Shown here: positions 1 through 8,486 of the stretch, piece by piece
Position numbering within the stretch: position 1 is the stretch's first letter
How the letters are laid out: the number at the start of each line of letters is the position of its first letter
Assembly: GCF_900890705.1 (NCBI RefSeq)
Contig: NZ_CAAHFH010000002.1
Location: 930,001 to 994,000 of the forward strand
Length of the DNA: 64,000 nucleotides
Source: Pontiella sulfatireligans
Lineage (GTDB): Bacteria > Verrucomicrobiota > Kiritimatiellia > Kiritimatiellales > Pontiellaceae
Direction: 5' to 3'
Position numbers and translations under genes: made by a program
Notes under the pieces: model-generated
What the model was told of the DNA's origin: nothing
Database searches by the model: none
What the model saw: only the letters and a program-made list of their open reading frames with translations

Positions 1-3000
1 ACAGCAGCACGTCCACCAGCGAGCCGTCGAGGTTGACCGCCTCGAGATCAATCGCATCGGCGTTGGTGACGCCGGCCACAATCAGCTGGTTCGCCTCAAC
101 AATCAGGTTGGTGTAGAAAACGTCAAAGTCGAGCACGCCGACGTTGCTGTGGTACTGCAGCGTTGCGCCCTCTTCAAACTCGGCCGTTCCGCCGACGCTT
201 ACGAGCGCGTTGAGCGGCGCGCCGGCCGCGTTGGTCTCGACGCCGAAGCGCAGGATGGACGTGGCATCCTGATAATAGTTGCTCGCCACCGAAACGTGGC
301 CGCCAATCTCGATATCAACCAACGAATGGTTCCGGTTGTGCATATCGCGTCCGACCGACACCAATCCGCCGTCGCCGACATACAACGAGTTGCCCTGCCC
401 GCCGTCGACCCACTCATTCTGCCAGCCATCGGAAGTCATGTAATAGTATTGCGACATCCGCCCGCCAATGTAGAGATCGCCGGAGTTGCGCCATTGGGAG
501 TTGGTTCCAATCACCGAAACCGTATTGCTCCAGGCCGTGGCCGTTTCGCCAATAATTCCAGTCATGCTGAAGACCTGCGCGCCGTCTTCAACCAAAAGTG
601 TATTGCCCGAGCCGCCCCGGCCCACCGACAGCTCGCCCCAACTGGCCATGGCCATTATGGGCTCCACCTGAATGGGGGGAGGACGATTGGTGATGGAAAT
701 TGGCGCGTTGGTCGCGACAATGCCTCCAGCGCCACCGGTGAATATTCCATCCTGAATGACGAGGCTGTTGGTCGAACCAATCCAAAGTCCGGAGCCACCC
801 GTGGCGCTTCCAAGACTGAGCTGGTTGGTGGAGACGGTCAACGTGCCGCCGCTGCCGCCCACAAAGCCACCGTTAGAAATGACCAGTTGATTGTTGGGAT
901 TTAGATACAAGCCTTCCCCGCCCACAAACGATGCTCCGTTTGTCAAAATAAGCACACTGCCAGAGGGATTGTTTCCAATCACCAAAGAACCGCTTCCTGT
1001 AATCGATCCGCCACCCGGAATCACCGGCACCAGATTGGTTGGATACGGAGTTACAAAAGGCGGAGGGTTGGTAATTACGGGAGGCCAGCCAATCGGAGGC
1101 GTGATGACGATTGGCGGAAAATTCGTGCGCCAGGGAATTCCAATATCCGGGGGGACAGCAATAATTCGCTTCGAATACCAACCGCTGCTCAAGACGCTGT
1201 TTTCGCCGGACACCACCACCGAGTTATTGTCCGCGCCCTCGCCAAAGCCAATTGAACTTCCCCACCGCGTATGCGCATGGCCGCCATCCTCGATCCGCAG
1301 CGTATTGCCCGAACCGTTGTAGCCGACATGCAGCTGGCTGGAGCTGTCCCACATCGATCCTTCGCCGGACACCACGGCCGAATTTCCGGAAGCCGGCGCG
1401 GCGTAGCCAATGAAGCCTCCCGAGCTTTCAACCCGCCCGCCATCAACAATGGCCAGTTCATTTCCAGAACCATCGTAGCCCACATACAGGCTGGCGGAGT
1501 TATCCCACATCGACTCCTCGCCGGATACCAAGACCGAGTTGCCTGAGGCTGTCTCCTTATGGCCGATGTAGCCAAGCGTACTTTCAACCAATCCGCCATC
1601 AGCAATCAGCAAGCTGTTTCCTGTCCCCTCATAGCCCACGTTCAGGCCAACGGGTCCAACTGTAGAGCACACCCCTCCATAGCAGAGGTTGGTGCTGACA
1701 GGATAGAAGTCGTTAGCATTCCACAGCGCCCCCTCGCCGGACACTATCACCGTGTTCCCTGCTGAGGCTTCGCCCCCTCCAACATACCCGCCATAGCTCT
1801 CAAGACGGCCACCATTGAGGATGGACAGGCTGTTGCCCGAGCCTTCGCCACCAACAAACATGCTGCCGCTATTGCTCCAAACCGACCCGACGCCGTCAAT
1901 AAAAGCCGAGTTCCCGAACGCACCTTCGCTATGGCCTAAATATGCCACGAATGAAGAATCAACTCTGGCGCCATCTTCAATGCGCAGTGAATTTCCTGCC
2001 CCTTCGAATCCAACATAAAGGCCGGTGTCGTTCACCCAAGCCGAGCCTTCACCAGAAACAACGACCGCGTTGCCATGAGATGTATCTGCATAGCCAACAT
2101 AGCCGCTTCGGCTTTGCACTTCGCCTCTATCGGAAACTACAAGCGTATTGCTGGAGCCCTCATTGCCCACATAAAGATTCATACTGCGGATCAAAATCGG
2201 CCCCGTCACAGGATCCACGTATATTCCTCCTGCTGGAGTGCCAGGCTCATAATAATCCAAGGAAGCAACTTGGGCACTGGCCGGAAGAAAATCAAAATCA
2301 CCGATATGAAATATGTCGCAGTTCCATAAGGAGCCGTTTCCAGAAACCAGCACGCTGTTTCCATTCGCGCCGGCTTGGTCGCCAATAAAGCCCGCCCGGC
2401 TTTCAACCACGCCTCCGTCTGAAATAACAAGCGAGTTGCCCGACCCAAAATCGCCTATGCTCAACCCCTGCGCGTTGTGTAAAACCGATCCGGCACCGTC
2501 GACCACAACCGAGTTGCCATGTGCTGAGGATGCATTGCCGATGATGCCGTAGCCACTGTTAACCACACGCCCGCCGTCGGCGACCAACAAGCTGTTGCTC
2601 GTTCCCGCGTAGCCAACAGCCCACTCTTGGGCGACATTCCATAGAGAGCCAGTTCCCGACACAACAACTGAATTATTCGCAGCGCCATCGGCTAGACCAA
2701 CCCATCCAATATCGCTATCGATGCGCCCACCATCCAAGACAGAAACCCGGCTTCCGACACCTTCCCCAACCAACAGCCCCGAATTGGTCCAAACCGAACC
2801 TTCGCCCGTCACAACAACGGAACCGCTATTCCCCGTATCGAAGCCAACAACCCCCAAGCCGCTCTCAACCCGAGAACCATTGGCCACAACCATTTCGGCT
2901 GTTCCGCTGTAGTTGCCCACAGCGATGGTGCCAACACTTCCAGTGCTCGGAATTTCATTCGTACCCGCATCGCCCACCAGCACCAATCCCCCGTCTTCAA

Positions 3001-3748
3001 CCGTGAGCGAGTTGCCCGTACCACCATCAATCCAGCGTTCACCCGGGTCGAGAGGGAGGAAAGCGGGCAACTTCAAGCCTCCCAGATAGAGCCCTTTCGA
3101 ATTCCGCCACCGGGATCCAGAGCCGGACACCCGCACCGCGTTGTTCGAAGCTGAAGAAGATCCACCTATCACACCATATGAATCGTCAACCACCGCACCT
3201 TCAAGCGTTTCAAGGGAATTGCCGCTTCCTTCCCGGCCAACAAAAAGATAACCGCTCGCGACCGTTACCACCGACCCTCCCCCCGTCGTAGATGGAGGAA
3301 CTTCCAACACCTTCAGCATCGATCCTGAACCACTTGCCACCAACTTGTTGCTGACCGCACCAACACTATCACCTACCAAAAGGTTTTTGCTCTGAACTTG
3401 AGCGCCATCCTCAACCCATAACAAGTTGCCCGAACCGCCCGCTCCAATCATCACATCGTTGCGGTTGCTCCAAACCGAAGCTTGGCCCGACACGAAAACG
3501 GCGTTGTTATTAGCGCCGGAGGAGCGGCCAATGTATCCGCTGGAGTCGGAAACAGAACCTCCTGCGATGATGGCGAGGAAGTTGTCCGGCGTTGTTCCGC
3601 CAACCCACAGATCGTCATTGCCCAGGTCCCATGTGCCACCGGAAACGGTAAGATCCTGCCCGTCATCGATGGGCTCGGAGGCACAGATCCCGTAATACGG
3701 CATTGCGCACAGCAGGCAGGATAAAATGGCGATTCCCCAGAAGTTCAT
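1..3748 (-). CDS. Exported protein with T5SS/PEP-CTERM-associated repeats, C-terminus beyond window
   Basis: The minus strand is open without a stop from the ATG at 3748 to the window edge, about 1249 codons, so the C-terminus is missing. A GGAG ribosome site lies 7 nt before the ATG. The N-terminus (MNFWGIAILSCLLCAMPYYG, then ICA-SEP) is a signal peptide. The rest is about 13 repeats of roughly 55-80 residues around a core like VSGEGSMWDSSSQLHVGYNG, followed by a GN-L-I-DGG-VES--GYIG segment. This is the repeat type known as T5SS/PEP-CTERM-associated, which folds as a beta-solenoid. A proline-rich linker (PPIVITPPIGWPP region, near 1030-1140) separates the main block from a Gly/Asn-rich stretch and a final repeat. 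It is probably a surface or secreted passenger. Whether the end is an autotransporter barrel or a sorting signal cannot be seen. Confidence 0.88.
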   Translation of the reverse strand, partial: MNFWGIAILSCLLCAMPYYGICASEPIDDGQDLTVSGGTWDLGNDDLWVGGTTPDNFLAIIAGGSVSDSSGYIGRSSGANNNAVFVSGQASVWSNRNDVMIGAGGSGNLLWVEDGAQVQSKNLLVGDSVGAVSNKLVASGSGSMLKVLEVPPSTTGGGSVVTVASGYLFVGREGSGNSLETLEGAVVDDSYGVIGGSSSASNNAVRVSGSGSRWRNSKGLYLGGLKLPAFLPLDPGERWIDGGTGNSLTVEDGGLVLVGDAGTNEIPSTGSVGTIAVGNYSGTAEMVVANGSRVESGLGVVGFDTGNSGSVVVTGEGSVWTNSGLLVGEGVGSRVSVLDGGRIDSDIGWVGLADGAANNSVVVSGTGSLWNVAQEWAVGYAGTSNSLLVADGGRVVNSGYGIIGNASSAHGNSVVVDGAGSVLHNAQGLSIGDFGSGNSLVISDGGVVESRAGFIGDQAGANGNSVLVSGNGSLWNCDIFHIGDFDFLPASAQVASLDYYEPGTPAGGIYVDPVTGPILIRSMNLYVGNEGSSNTLVVSDRGEVQSRSGYVGYADTSHGNAVVVSGEGSAWVNDTGLYVGFEGAGNSLRIEDGARVDSSFVAYLGHSEGAFGNSAFIDGVGSVWSNSGSMFVGGEGSGNSLSILNGGRLESYGGYVGGGEASAGNTVIVSGEGALWNANDFYPVSTNLCYGGVCSTVGPVGLNVGYEGTGNSLLIADGGLVESTLGYIGHKETASGNSVLVSGEESMWDNSASLYVGYDGSGNELAIVDGGRVESSGGFIGYAAPASGNSAVVSGEGSMWDSSSQLHVGYNGSGNTLRIEDGGHAHTRWGSSIGFGEGADNNSVVVSGENSVLSSGWYSKRIIAVPPDIGIPWRTNFPPIVITPPIGWPPVITNPPPFVTPYPTNLVPVIPGGGSITGSGSLVIGNNPSGSVLILTNGASFVGGEGLYLNPNNQLVISNGGFVGGSGGTLTVSTNQLSLGSATGGSGLWIGSTNSLVIQDGIFTGGAGGIVATNAPISITNRPPPIQVEPIMAMASWGELSVGRGGSGNTLLVEDGAQVFSMTGIIGETATAWSNTVSVIGTNSQWRNSGDLYIGGRMSQYYYMTSDGWQNEWVDGGQGNSLYVGDGGLVSVGRDMHNRNHSLVDIEIGGHVSVASNYYQDATSILRFGVETNAAGAPLNALVSVGGTAEFEEGATLQYHSNVGVLDFDVFYTNLIVEANQLIVAGVTNADAIDLEAVNLDGSLVDVLL

Positions 3749-3765
3749 TGCGTTCTCCAAACTCA

Positions 3766-3771
3766 ATTATA
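3766..3771 (-). promoter_or_regulatory. Putative -10 box for the repeat-protein gene
   Basis: On the minus strand a perfect TATAAT lies 17 nt upstream of the ATG at 3748. No convincing TTGACA-like -35 is present at the matching distance (GAATTT there), and the ribosome site falls between box and ATG, leaving only a very short leader. The assignment rests on the -10 match alone. Confidence 0.3.
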
Positions 3772-3856
3772 CAAAGAAGTTAAAAGTAAATTCCCTTGCA
3801 AAAGGCATGGCAACGCTAAAACACGTACTAACCGTATGCAAATTGAGCAAGGGGCG

Positions 3857-5221
3857 TTAATTTTCTGAATCCGGCACCTCATCCGATACAGTATCCACCG
3901 TGTTGGTGGCGGCTTCGGGATTGTCGCGTGCATCGACGAGGTCGAGCAGGCGCTGGAGCTGCTTTTGGCGCAGGAGGTCGTAGGCGGAAACGCCGCCAGA
4001 ATTGGCCAGATGCACGTCGGCGCCTTCGTCGATCAGGAAGCTCGCGGCGTTGTAGTCGCGCGCCCGGATCATGCGGTGCAGCAGCGTCTCACCGTCCTTC
4101 CCCAGACGGTTGATGTCGGCGCCGCTGCGGAACAGCAGCCGCACGGTTTCATATTGGCGCGCCTTCATCGCGTGTTCAGCCGCCGATCGGTCGTCTTCAT
4201 CGACCAAATCCGCCAGGCCAGGCTGCGCGGTAAAAATCTCCACCAGCTCGTCCTGTCCGTTGACGGCGGCAATGTGCAGCGGACTAAGGCGGGCCATATT
4301 GAACAGCTTCGGGTCAGCCCCGTGTTCCAGCAGGAACATAATGCTCTCGGGGTTCCGCCGCCGCACGGCCTTGTGCAGCGGCGTGTCGGCACGCCGGTCG
4401 TAGGCGTTGATGTTGGCGCCGAGCCCGAGCAGGACAGCGGCCACCTCAAGGTCGTCGGATTCGATGGCGCGCAGGAGCGGGGTCCGGTAGAGCGAATCGC
4501 GTGCGTCCACATCGGCGCCGGCCTCGACGAGCGCGCGGGCCGCTTCGGGCACCTGCAGGGCAACGGCATAGTGCAGGGGCGCATTCCCTTCGGCATCGGG
4601 TGCCGCCGGATCAAGCCCCGCCCCCAACAAGGCCTCCAACATGGACAGGTTTTGCAGCGAAGCAACCACGGGGCTCCGACCCTGAGGATCAACGCCGTCG
4701 AGCGAGGCTTCATGCCCGAGCAACAGCACCACGGCCTCTGGGTGGTTTTCGCGGAAGGCCGCCTGCATCAGTGTTGGCCCGCCTTTGGACTCGTGCTTTT
4801 CGAGCAGGGCCGGAACTGCGACCAGCCGCTCCTCGAGCTGCGGCAAATGGCCGTGGCGCAGAAGGACGAACTCATTTTCGCCCTGATCGCCGTAACGCTT
4901 CAGGCCATAGGCCATGGCCCCAATGAAAACCACCAGCAACAGCACTTTGAGCACCCACCAAGGAATTGCATCGAGCGCGCCGGGGTTATGATGACTCGGT
5001 TGCATAACGCGCTGAGCGGCCAAAAAATAAACCAGCAGGAACACCCATGCCAATGCCAGCGCCCCGGTAATGCTTGCCGCCAGCAAAAACGACCGCTCGT
5101 CGCCGAGCAGATCGATCTGCCCCCAAAAATGCCATGTCGCCAACGCGCCGCCGCCCACTGCGACCGCAACCGCCCACAGCATAAACTTGAGCCATTCCCG
5201 AATAATAAATAGATCCGCCAT
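3857..5221 (-). CDS. Membrane-anchored ankyrin-repeat protein
   Basis: About 454 residues from the ATG at 5221, which has GGGG-rich sequence just upstream; longer starts at 5302 or 5236 lack this and add an unlikely Cys-rich leader. Three hydrophobic segments fill the first ~125 residues (FMLWAVAVAVGGGALATWHF, a LLAASITGALALAWVFLLVY-like segment, and VLKVLLLVVFIGAMAYGL). About nine ankyrin repeats follow, recognisable from TPLHKAVRRRNPE, SPLHIAAVNGQ and TLLHRMIRARDY with GAD turns at about 33-residue spacing. The tail is short and acidic. Ankyrin arrays bind proteins, so this is probably a membrane-tethered scaffold; the partner is unknown. It appears to be a single-gene unit, divergent from pfp. 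Confidence 0.85.
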   Translation of the reverse strand: MADLFIIREWLKFMLWAVAVAVGGGALATWHFWGQIDLLGDERSFLLAASITGALALAWVFLLVYFLAAQRVMQPSHHNPGALDAIPWWVLKVLLLVVFIGAMAYGLKRYGDQGENEFVLLRHGHLPQLEERLVAVPALLEKHESKGGPTLMQAAFRENHPEAVVLLLGHEASLDGVDPQGRSPVVASLQNLSMLEALLGAGLDPAAPDAEGNAPLHYAVALQVPEAARALVEAGADVDARDSLYRTPLLRAIESDDLEVAAVLLGLGANINAYDRRADTPLHKAVRRRNPESIMFLLEHGADPKLFNMARLSPLHIAAVNGQDELVEIFTAQPGLADLVDEDDRSAAEHAMKARQYETVRLLFRSGADINRLGKDGETLLHRMIRARDYNAASFLIDEGADVHLANSGGVSAYDLLRQKQLQRLLDLVDARDNPEAATNTVDTVSDEVPDSEN

Positions 5222-5385
5222 ATCCCCTTGCCCCATAAATTCGAAGCACCAACACGTACACGAATCATCGGATTCCATCAATCCCCTGTTCCAATAATCC
5301 AATTCTTTCCCCTTGCGTTTTCCCCGCCGCTTCCCATTATATGCCGCTTCATTTTCAATCCCTTAAACTAAAAGGAATTAACACC

Positions 5386-6612
5386 ATGGCTATCAAGAAA
5401 GTTGCACTGCTGACCGCCGGCGGCCTCGCGCCCTGCCTCTCCACCGCAATCGGTCGTCTGATCGAGCGCTACACCGAAGTTTCCCCCGAAACCGAAATCA
5501 TCGCCTACATCGGTGGCTACAAAGGCCTCCTCCAAGGCAACTCGATCAAGGTGAACAGCGAAATCCGCGAAAACGCGGCCGTCCTCTACAAACACGGAGG
5601 CAGCCCCATCGGCAACAGCCGCGTCAAGCTCACCAACGTGAAGGACTGCGAAAACCGCGGCCTCGTGCAGCCCGGCGAAAACCCGCTGGAAGTGGCGGCC
5701 AACCAACTCATCAAAGACGGCGTGGAAGTCCTCCACACCATCGGCGGCGACGACACCAACACCACCGCGGCTGATCTCGCGGCCTTCCTCGCGGAAAACA
5801 ACTACAAGCTCATCGTGGTCGGCCTGCCGAAGACCATCGACAACGATGTCTTCCCGATCAAACAGTCCCTCGGCGCATGGACGGCCGCCGAAGAAGGTGC
5901 GAAATTCTTTTCCAACGTCGTGGCCGAGCATAACGCCAACCCGCGCATGCTCATCATCCACGAAGTGATGGGCCGCAGCTGCGGCTGGCTCACCGCATAC
6001 ACCGCCAAGGTCTACCACGAAACCCTCGAAGAGCTCGACTTCCTGCCGAACATTGGACTGTCCAAAGAGCGCAAAGACGTCCACGCCATCTTCATTCCCG
6101 AAATGGAAGTCAACATTGCCGCCGAAGCTGAACGCCTCGGCAAGGTCATGGACGACTACGACAACGTAAACATCTTCATCTCCGAAGGCGCCGGCCTCGA
6201 AACCATCGTCAAGGAAATGGAAGCCGCCGGCGAAGAAGTGCCGCGCGACGCCTTCGGCCACGCCAAGCTCGACGCCGTCAACCCCGGCGCTTGGTTCGGC
6301 AAGCAGTTCGCCAAGCTCCTCGGCGCTGAAAAGGTGCTCATCCAGAAGTCCGGCTACTTTGCCCGCGCGGCCGCTTCCAACGAAGCCGACCTCGACCTCA
6401 TCAAAAAGTGCTGCGACAAAGCCATAGAATCCGCCCAGGCCGGCATCGGCGGCGTGGTCGGCCAAGACGACGATAAAGACTTCGAGCTGCGTGCCATCGA
6501 ATTCCCGCGCATCGCCGGCGGCAAGCCGTTCGACATCGACGAAGAGTGGTTCGGCGAGCTCCTCGCCGACCTCGGCCAGGCCAAAGGCGCCAAGGTCGTT
6601 GCCGAGCATTAA
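5386..6612 (+). CDS. pfp: Pyrophosphate-dependent 6-phosphofructokinase
   Basis: Phosphorylates fructose 6-phosphate with pyrophosphate as donor, reversibly, in glycolysis and gluconeogenesis. The 408-residue product begins at the ATG with an AAAGGA site upstream (5371-5376); an in-frame ATG at 5341 is too far from any ribosome site. Motifs include GGDDTN (about 120-125), where Asp replaces the Gly of ATP enzymes and marks PPi use, PKTIDND (148-154) holding the catalytic Asp, and MGR near residue 200. Length fits the PFP group. It stands alone and is followed by a strong terminator at 6690-6721. PPi-PFK suggests an energy-economical, probably fermentative metabolism. Confidence 0.95.
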   Translation: MAIKKVALLTAGGLAPCLSTAIGRLIERYTEVSPETEIIAYIGGYKGLLQGNSIKVNSEIRENAAVLYKHGGSPIGNSRVKLTNVKDCENRGLVQPGENPLEVAANQLIKDGVEVLHTIGGDDTNTTAADLAAFLAENNYKLIVVGLPKTIDNDVFPIKQSLGAWTAAEEGAKFFSNVVAEHNANPRMLIIHEVMGRSCGWLTAYTAKVYHETLEELDFLPNIGLSKERKDVHAIFIPEMEVNIAAEAERLGKVMDDYDNVNIFISEGAGLETIVKEMEAAGEEVPRDAFGHAKLDAVNPGAWFGKQFAKLLGAEKVLIQKSGYFARAAASNEADLDLIKKCCDKAIESAQAGIGGVVGQDDDKDFELRAIEFPRIAGGKPFDIDEEWFGELLADLGQAKGAKVVAEH

Positions 6613-6640
6613 GCGTGAGACGTGACTAAACGTGACGCGT

Positions 6641-6689
6641 GATGAGTGAGGCGTGACCAATCTGAATCACGCCTCACGGCTCACTCATC
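6641..6689. repeat. Imperfect palindrome downstream of pfp
   Basis: GATGAGTGAGGCGTGA (6641-6656) is answered by TCACGCCTCAC...TCATC (6667-6689), the second arm carrying 7 extra bases (GGCTCAC). The 28 bases before it (6613-6640) are also built of degenerate GTGA/CGTGA words. It lies between the pfp stop and its terminator and resembles other word-like palindromes in the window. Confidence 0.6.
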
Positions 6690-6721
6690 AAAAGGGCAGG
6701 CTTTCGAGCCTGCCCTTTTTC
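6690..6721 (+). terminator. Rho-independent terminator after pfp
   Basis: A 9-bp perfect stem GGGCAGGCT/AGCCTGCCC with a TTCG loop (6694-6715) is flanked by AAAA and TTTTT, so it can work in both directions. The same 22-nt hairpin recurs exactly at 12963-12984 after katG. Confidence 0.85.
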
Positions 6722-6744
6722 GTAGCACGGTCCTCCGGGCCGTG
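6722..6744 (+). repeat. GTAG-type REP sequence (plus orientation)
   Basis: GTAG (6722-6725) is followed directly by a hairpin, CACGGTCC-TCC-GGGCCGTG, with one T-G wobble. This is the layout of REP elements processed by RAYT transposases. Together with the inverted copy at 6763-6786 it forms a BIME-like pair. Confidence 0.75.
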
Positions 6745-6762
6745 TATTCCGCCAAACAGAGC

Positions 6763-6786
6763 AAACGGCGCGGAGCACCGTTCTAC
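6763..6786 (-). repeat. GTAG-type REP sequence, left flank of RAYT gene
   Basis: On the minus strand this reads GTAG, then a hairpin AACGGTGC-TCC-GCGCCGTT with one T-G wobble. The 24-nt sequence is identical to 7515-7538, in the same orientation. The TAG stop codon of the transposase gene lies within the repeat. Confidence 0.85.
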
Positions 6787-7487
6787 AACCAATCACATTC
6801 AACATGCGTGAACTCCCCCTCGTGCAACCCGGCCTTTTCCGGATTACACTGGATATATTTTCGCCAAACACCCAGCTCCTTCCGATCGCGCACCAGCCGG
6901 TCATAGTTTTCCTGTTGCCACAGCTTCCCGGTCTTGAAACCCAGCTTCGTTAAGCGGGTCGATACAAATCCCTTCACCGCCCCAAGAACATCTTCCAACT
7001 CCGTATAACGGTGCTCTGCGCCGTTTCTCGTCGCAAGGGGCTGAAACAATCCATGTACATGATTCGGCATAATCACATAATCGCCCACCCACCAACGGTC
7101 ACCATGGAAATGCTCAAGCGCACCGGAAAGGACCTCCCTTGCCTCCGCGTTCCCCAGCAAACAGCTCCCGTGGCATTGATCAAGCTCGACATGCATTCTT
7201 CTGGCCGATCGTCTGGCATACTCTTCACGAAGATACTCGGGCAATGCTTCTGCAAACGTCCCGGAGGAACGTTCTACTCCTTTCGCCTTAAGCCACAGCT
7301 GATCTTCCTCCTGCCATTGCAACAGCACCTGCTTTGGAATGGAATCGCCAAGCCGGAATGTAACGAAATAGGTCGCGCCCTCTTGCCGCCAATGCGGCAG
7401 ATTCCGATGGTAGACGCGAACGGGGGCATGTGAATTGAACGCGACGAGCTTCGGTTGTTCATTGCAACGGGACATGCGGAACAGCAT
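6783..7487 (-). CDS. REP-associated tyrosine transposase (RAYT)
   Basis: A Y1/HUH-type single-strand transposase of 234 residues (an alternative start at 7475 gives 230). Family marks are the N-terminal THFVTF-like block (GATYFVTFRLGDSIP), the metal-binding HUH motif in VIMPNHVHGLF, and the candidate nucleophile tyrosine in ENYDRLVRDRKEL followed by YIQCNPEKAGL. RAYTs nick single-stranded REP hairpins carrying a GTAG tetranucleotide and are thought to spread REPs. Exact 24-nt REP copies flank the gene (6763-6786 and 7515-7538), which supports both the assignment and recent activity. It is transcribed against pfp and the methyltransferase gene. Confidence 0.92.
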   Translation of the reverse strand: MLFRMSRCNEQPKLVAFNSHAPVRVYHRNLPHWRQEGATYFVTFRLGDSIPKQVLLQWQEEDQLWLKAKGVERSSGTFAEALPEYLREEYARRSARRMHVELDQCHGSCLLGNAEAREVLSGALEHFHGDRWWVGDYVIMPNHVHGLFQPLATRNGAEHRYTELEDVLGAVKGFVSTRLTKLGFKTGKLWQQENYDRLVRDRKELGVWRKYIQCNPEKAGLHEGEFTHVECDWL

Positions 7488-7514
7488 AACGGCCGAAAAT
7501 TCCTATTCAAACCA

Positions 7515-7538
7515 AAACGGCGCGGAGCACCGTTCTAC
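7515..7538 (-). repeat. GTAG-type REP sequence, right flank of RAYT gene
   Basis: Exact second copy of the 24-nt REP at 6763-6786, in the same orientation (GTAG on the minus strand at 7538-7535), located 28 nt upstream of the RAYT start. Confidence 0.85.
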
Positions 7539-7600
7539 GCCCCGAAACTCGTGGCTCTTTTTCATCCCTCTTTCTCCAAGAAATTCATACGCTGTATTCC

Positions 7601-8482
7601 ATGACTTTTGAAAAAACCATCCAAACCCGCCCGCTAATGCTTATGGAAGCCGCCATCGTTGAGCGGCTGCGGCGCAACCCGGAAGTCCGGCTGCACCCGC
7701 GCCTTGAAAACGCGATGCTCATCTACAGCCCCGAGGGGCGCGCGGCGCTGGACTCGATCTACCGGGAATATATCGAGGAAGCCCAGCAGGCGGCGCTGCC
7801 TATCGCCCTGAGCACAACCACGTGGAGAGCCAATCAGGCGCGGCTTGCCGAAGCGAACATTGAAACGGATGTAAACGCGGATGCCGTGCGTTTCTTGAAG
7901 TCGTATGCAGGCGTTTTCGTCGGCGGGATGATCGGGTGCAGGAACGACTGCTATAGACCCGATGAAGCGCTCTCCCGCGCGGAGGCCGTCGACTTTCATT
8001 CCTGGCAGATCAACCGGTTGCTCGACGCCGACTTTCTCTATGCGGTCACGCTGCCGGAAATCAACGAAGCCCTCGGCATTGCTCAGGCGATGGCCGCCAC
8101 CGAACGTCCCTACATCATCAGCTTTGTCATCGATCAAACCGGAAAGATACTCGACGGCACGACCCTCGAGACCGCCATCGAGCGGATCGATGCCGAAACC
8201 GAACGACCGCCGCTGGGTTATGGCGTCAACTGCAGCTACCCTTCCTTCCTGCAGGCCGCGAAACTTTCCGCATCCGCAACCTCCAGATTAATCTCACTCC
8301 AAGCCAACGCCTCATCGCTTAGTCACGACGAGCTGGACCAGTCCGAAGACATTCATAACGACGACCTCGAAGATTGGGGCGAACGCATGATCGAACGCCG
8401 CCACACCCTTGGCCTTAAACTGCTTGGCGGATGCTGCGGAACCGATGCCTCGTATCTGAAATACATCACCCAACACCGGTAA
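7601..8482 (+). CDS. Homocysteine S-methyltransferase family protein
   Basis: 293 residues matching the zinc-dependent homocysteine-binding (Hcy) domain that transfers a methyl group from a donor such as S-methylmethionine to homocysteine. The zinc ligands are the Cys of GYGVNCSYP (near residue 216) and the CC pair of LLGGCCGTDASYLKYI (278-279). The N-terminus (LLMEAAIVERLRRNPEVRLHP region) is more divergent than MmuM, and no strong ribosome site precedes the ATG. It lies 4 nt before recQ, so the two are probably co-transcribed with no obvious functional link. The methyl donor cannot be inferred. Confidence 0.8.
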   Translation: MTFEKTIQTRPLMLMEAAIVERLRRNPEVRLHPRLENAMLIYSPEGRAALDSIYREYIEEAQQAALPIALSTTTWRANQARLAEANIETDVNADAVRFLKSYAGVFVGGMIGCRNDCYRPDEALSRAEAVDFHSWQINRLLDADFLYAVTLPEINEALGIAQAMAATERPYIISFVIDQTGKILDGTTLETAIERIDAETERPPLGYGVNCSYPSFLQAAKLSASATSRLISLQANASSLSHDELDQSEDIHNDDLEDWGERMIERRHTLGLKLLGGCCGTDASYLKYITQHR

Positions 8483-8486
8483 ACCT

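Noticed and set aside
3965..5212. Open frame antisense to the ankyrin gene
   Set aside because: Shadow; the ankyrin consensus is clear on the other strand.
5368..6660. Long open frame antisense to pfp
   Set aside because: It mirrors the codon bias of pfp, is Val/Phe/Glu/Gly-rich, and has no recognisable domain or ribosome site.
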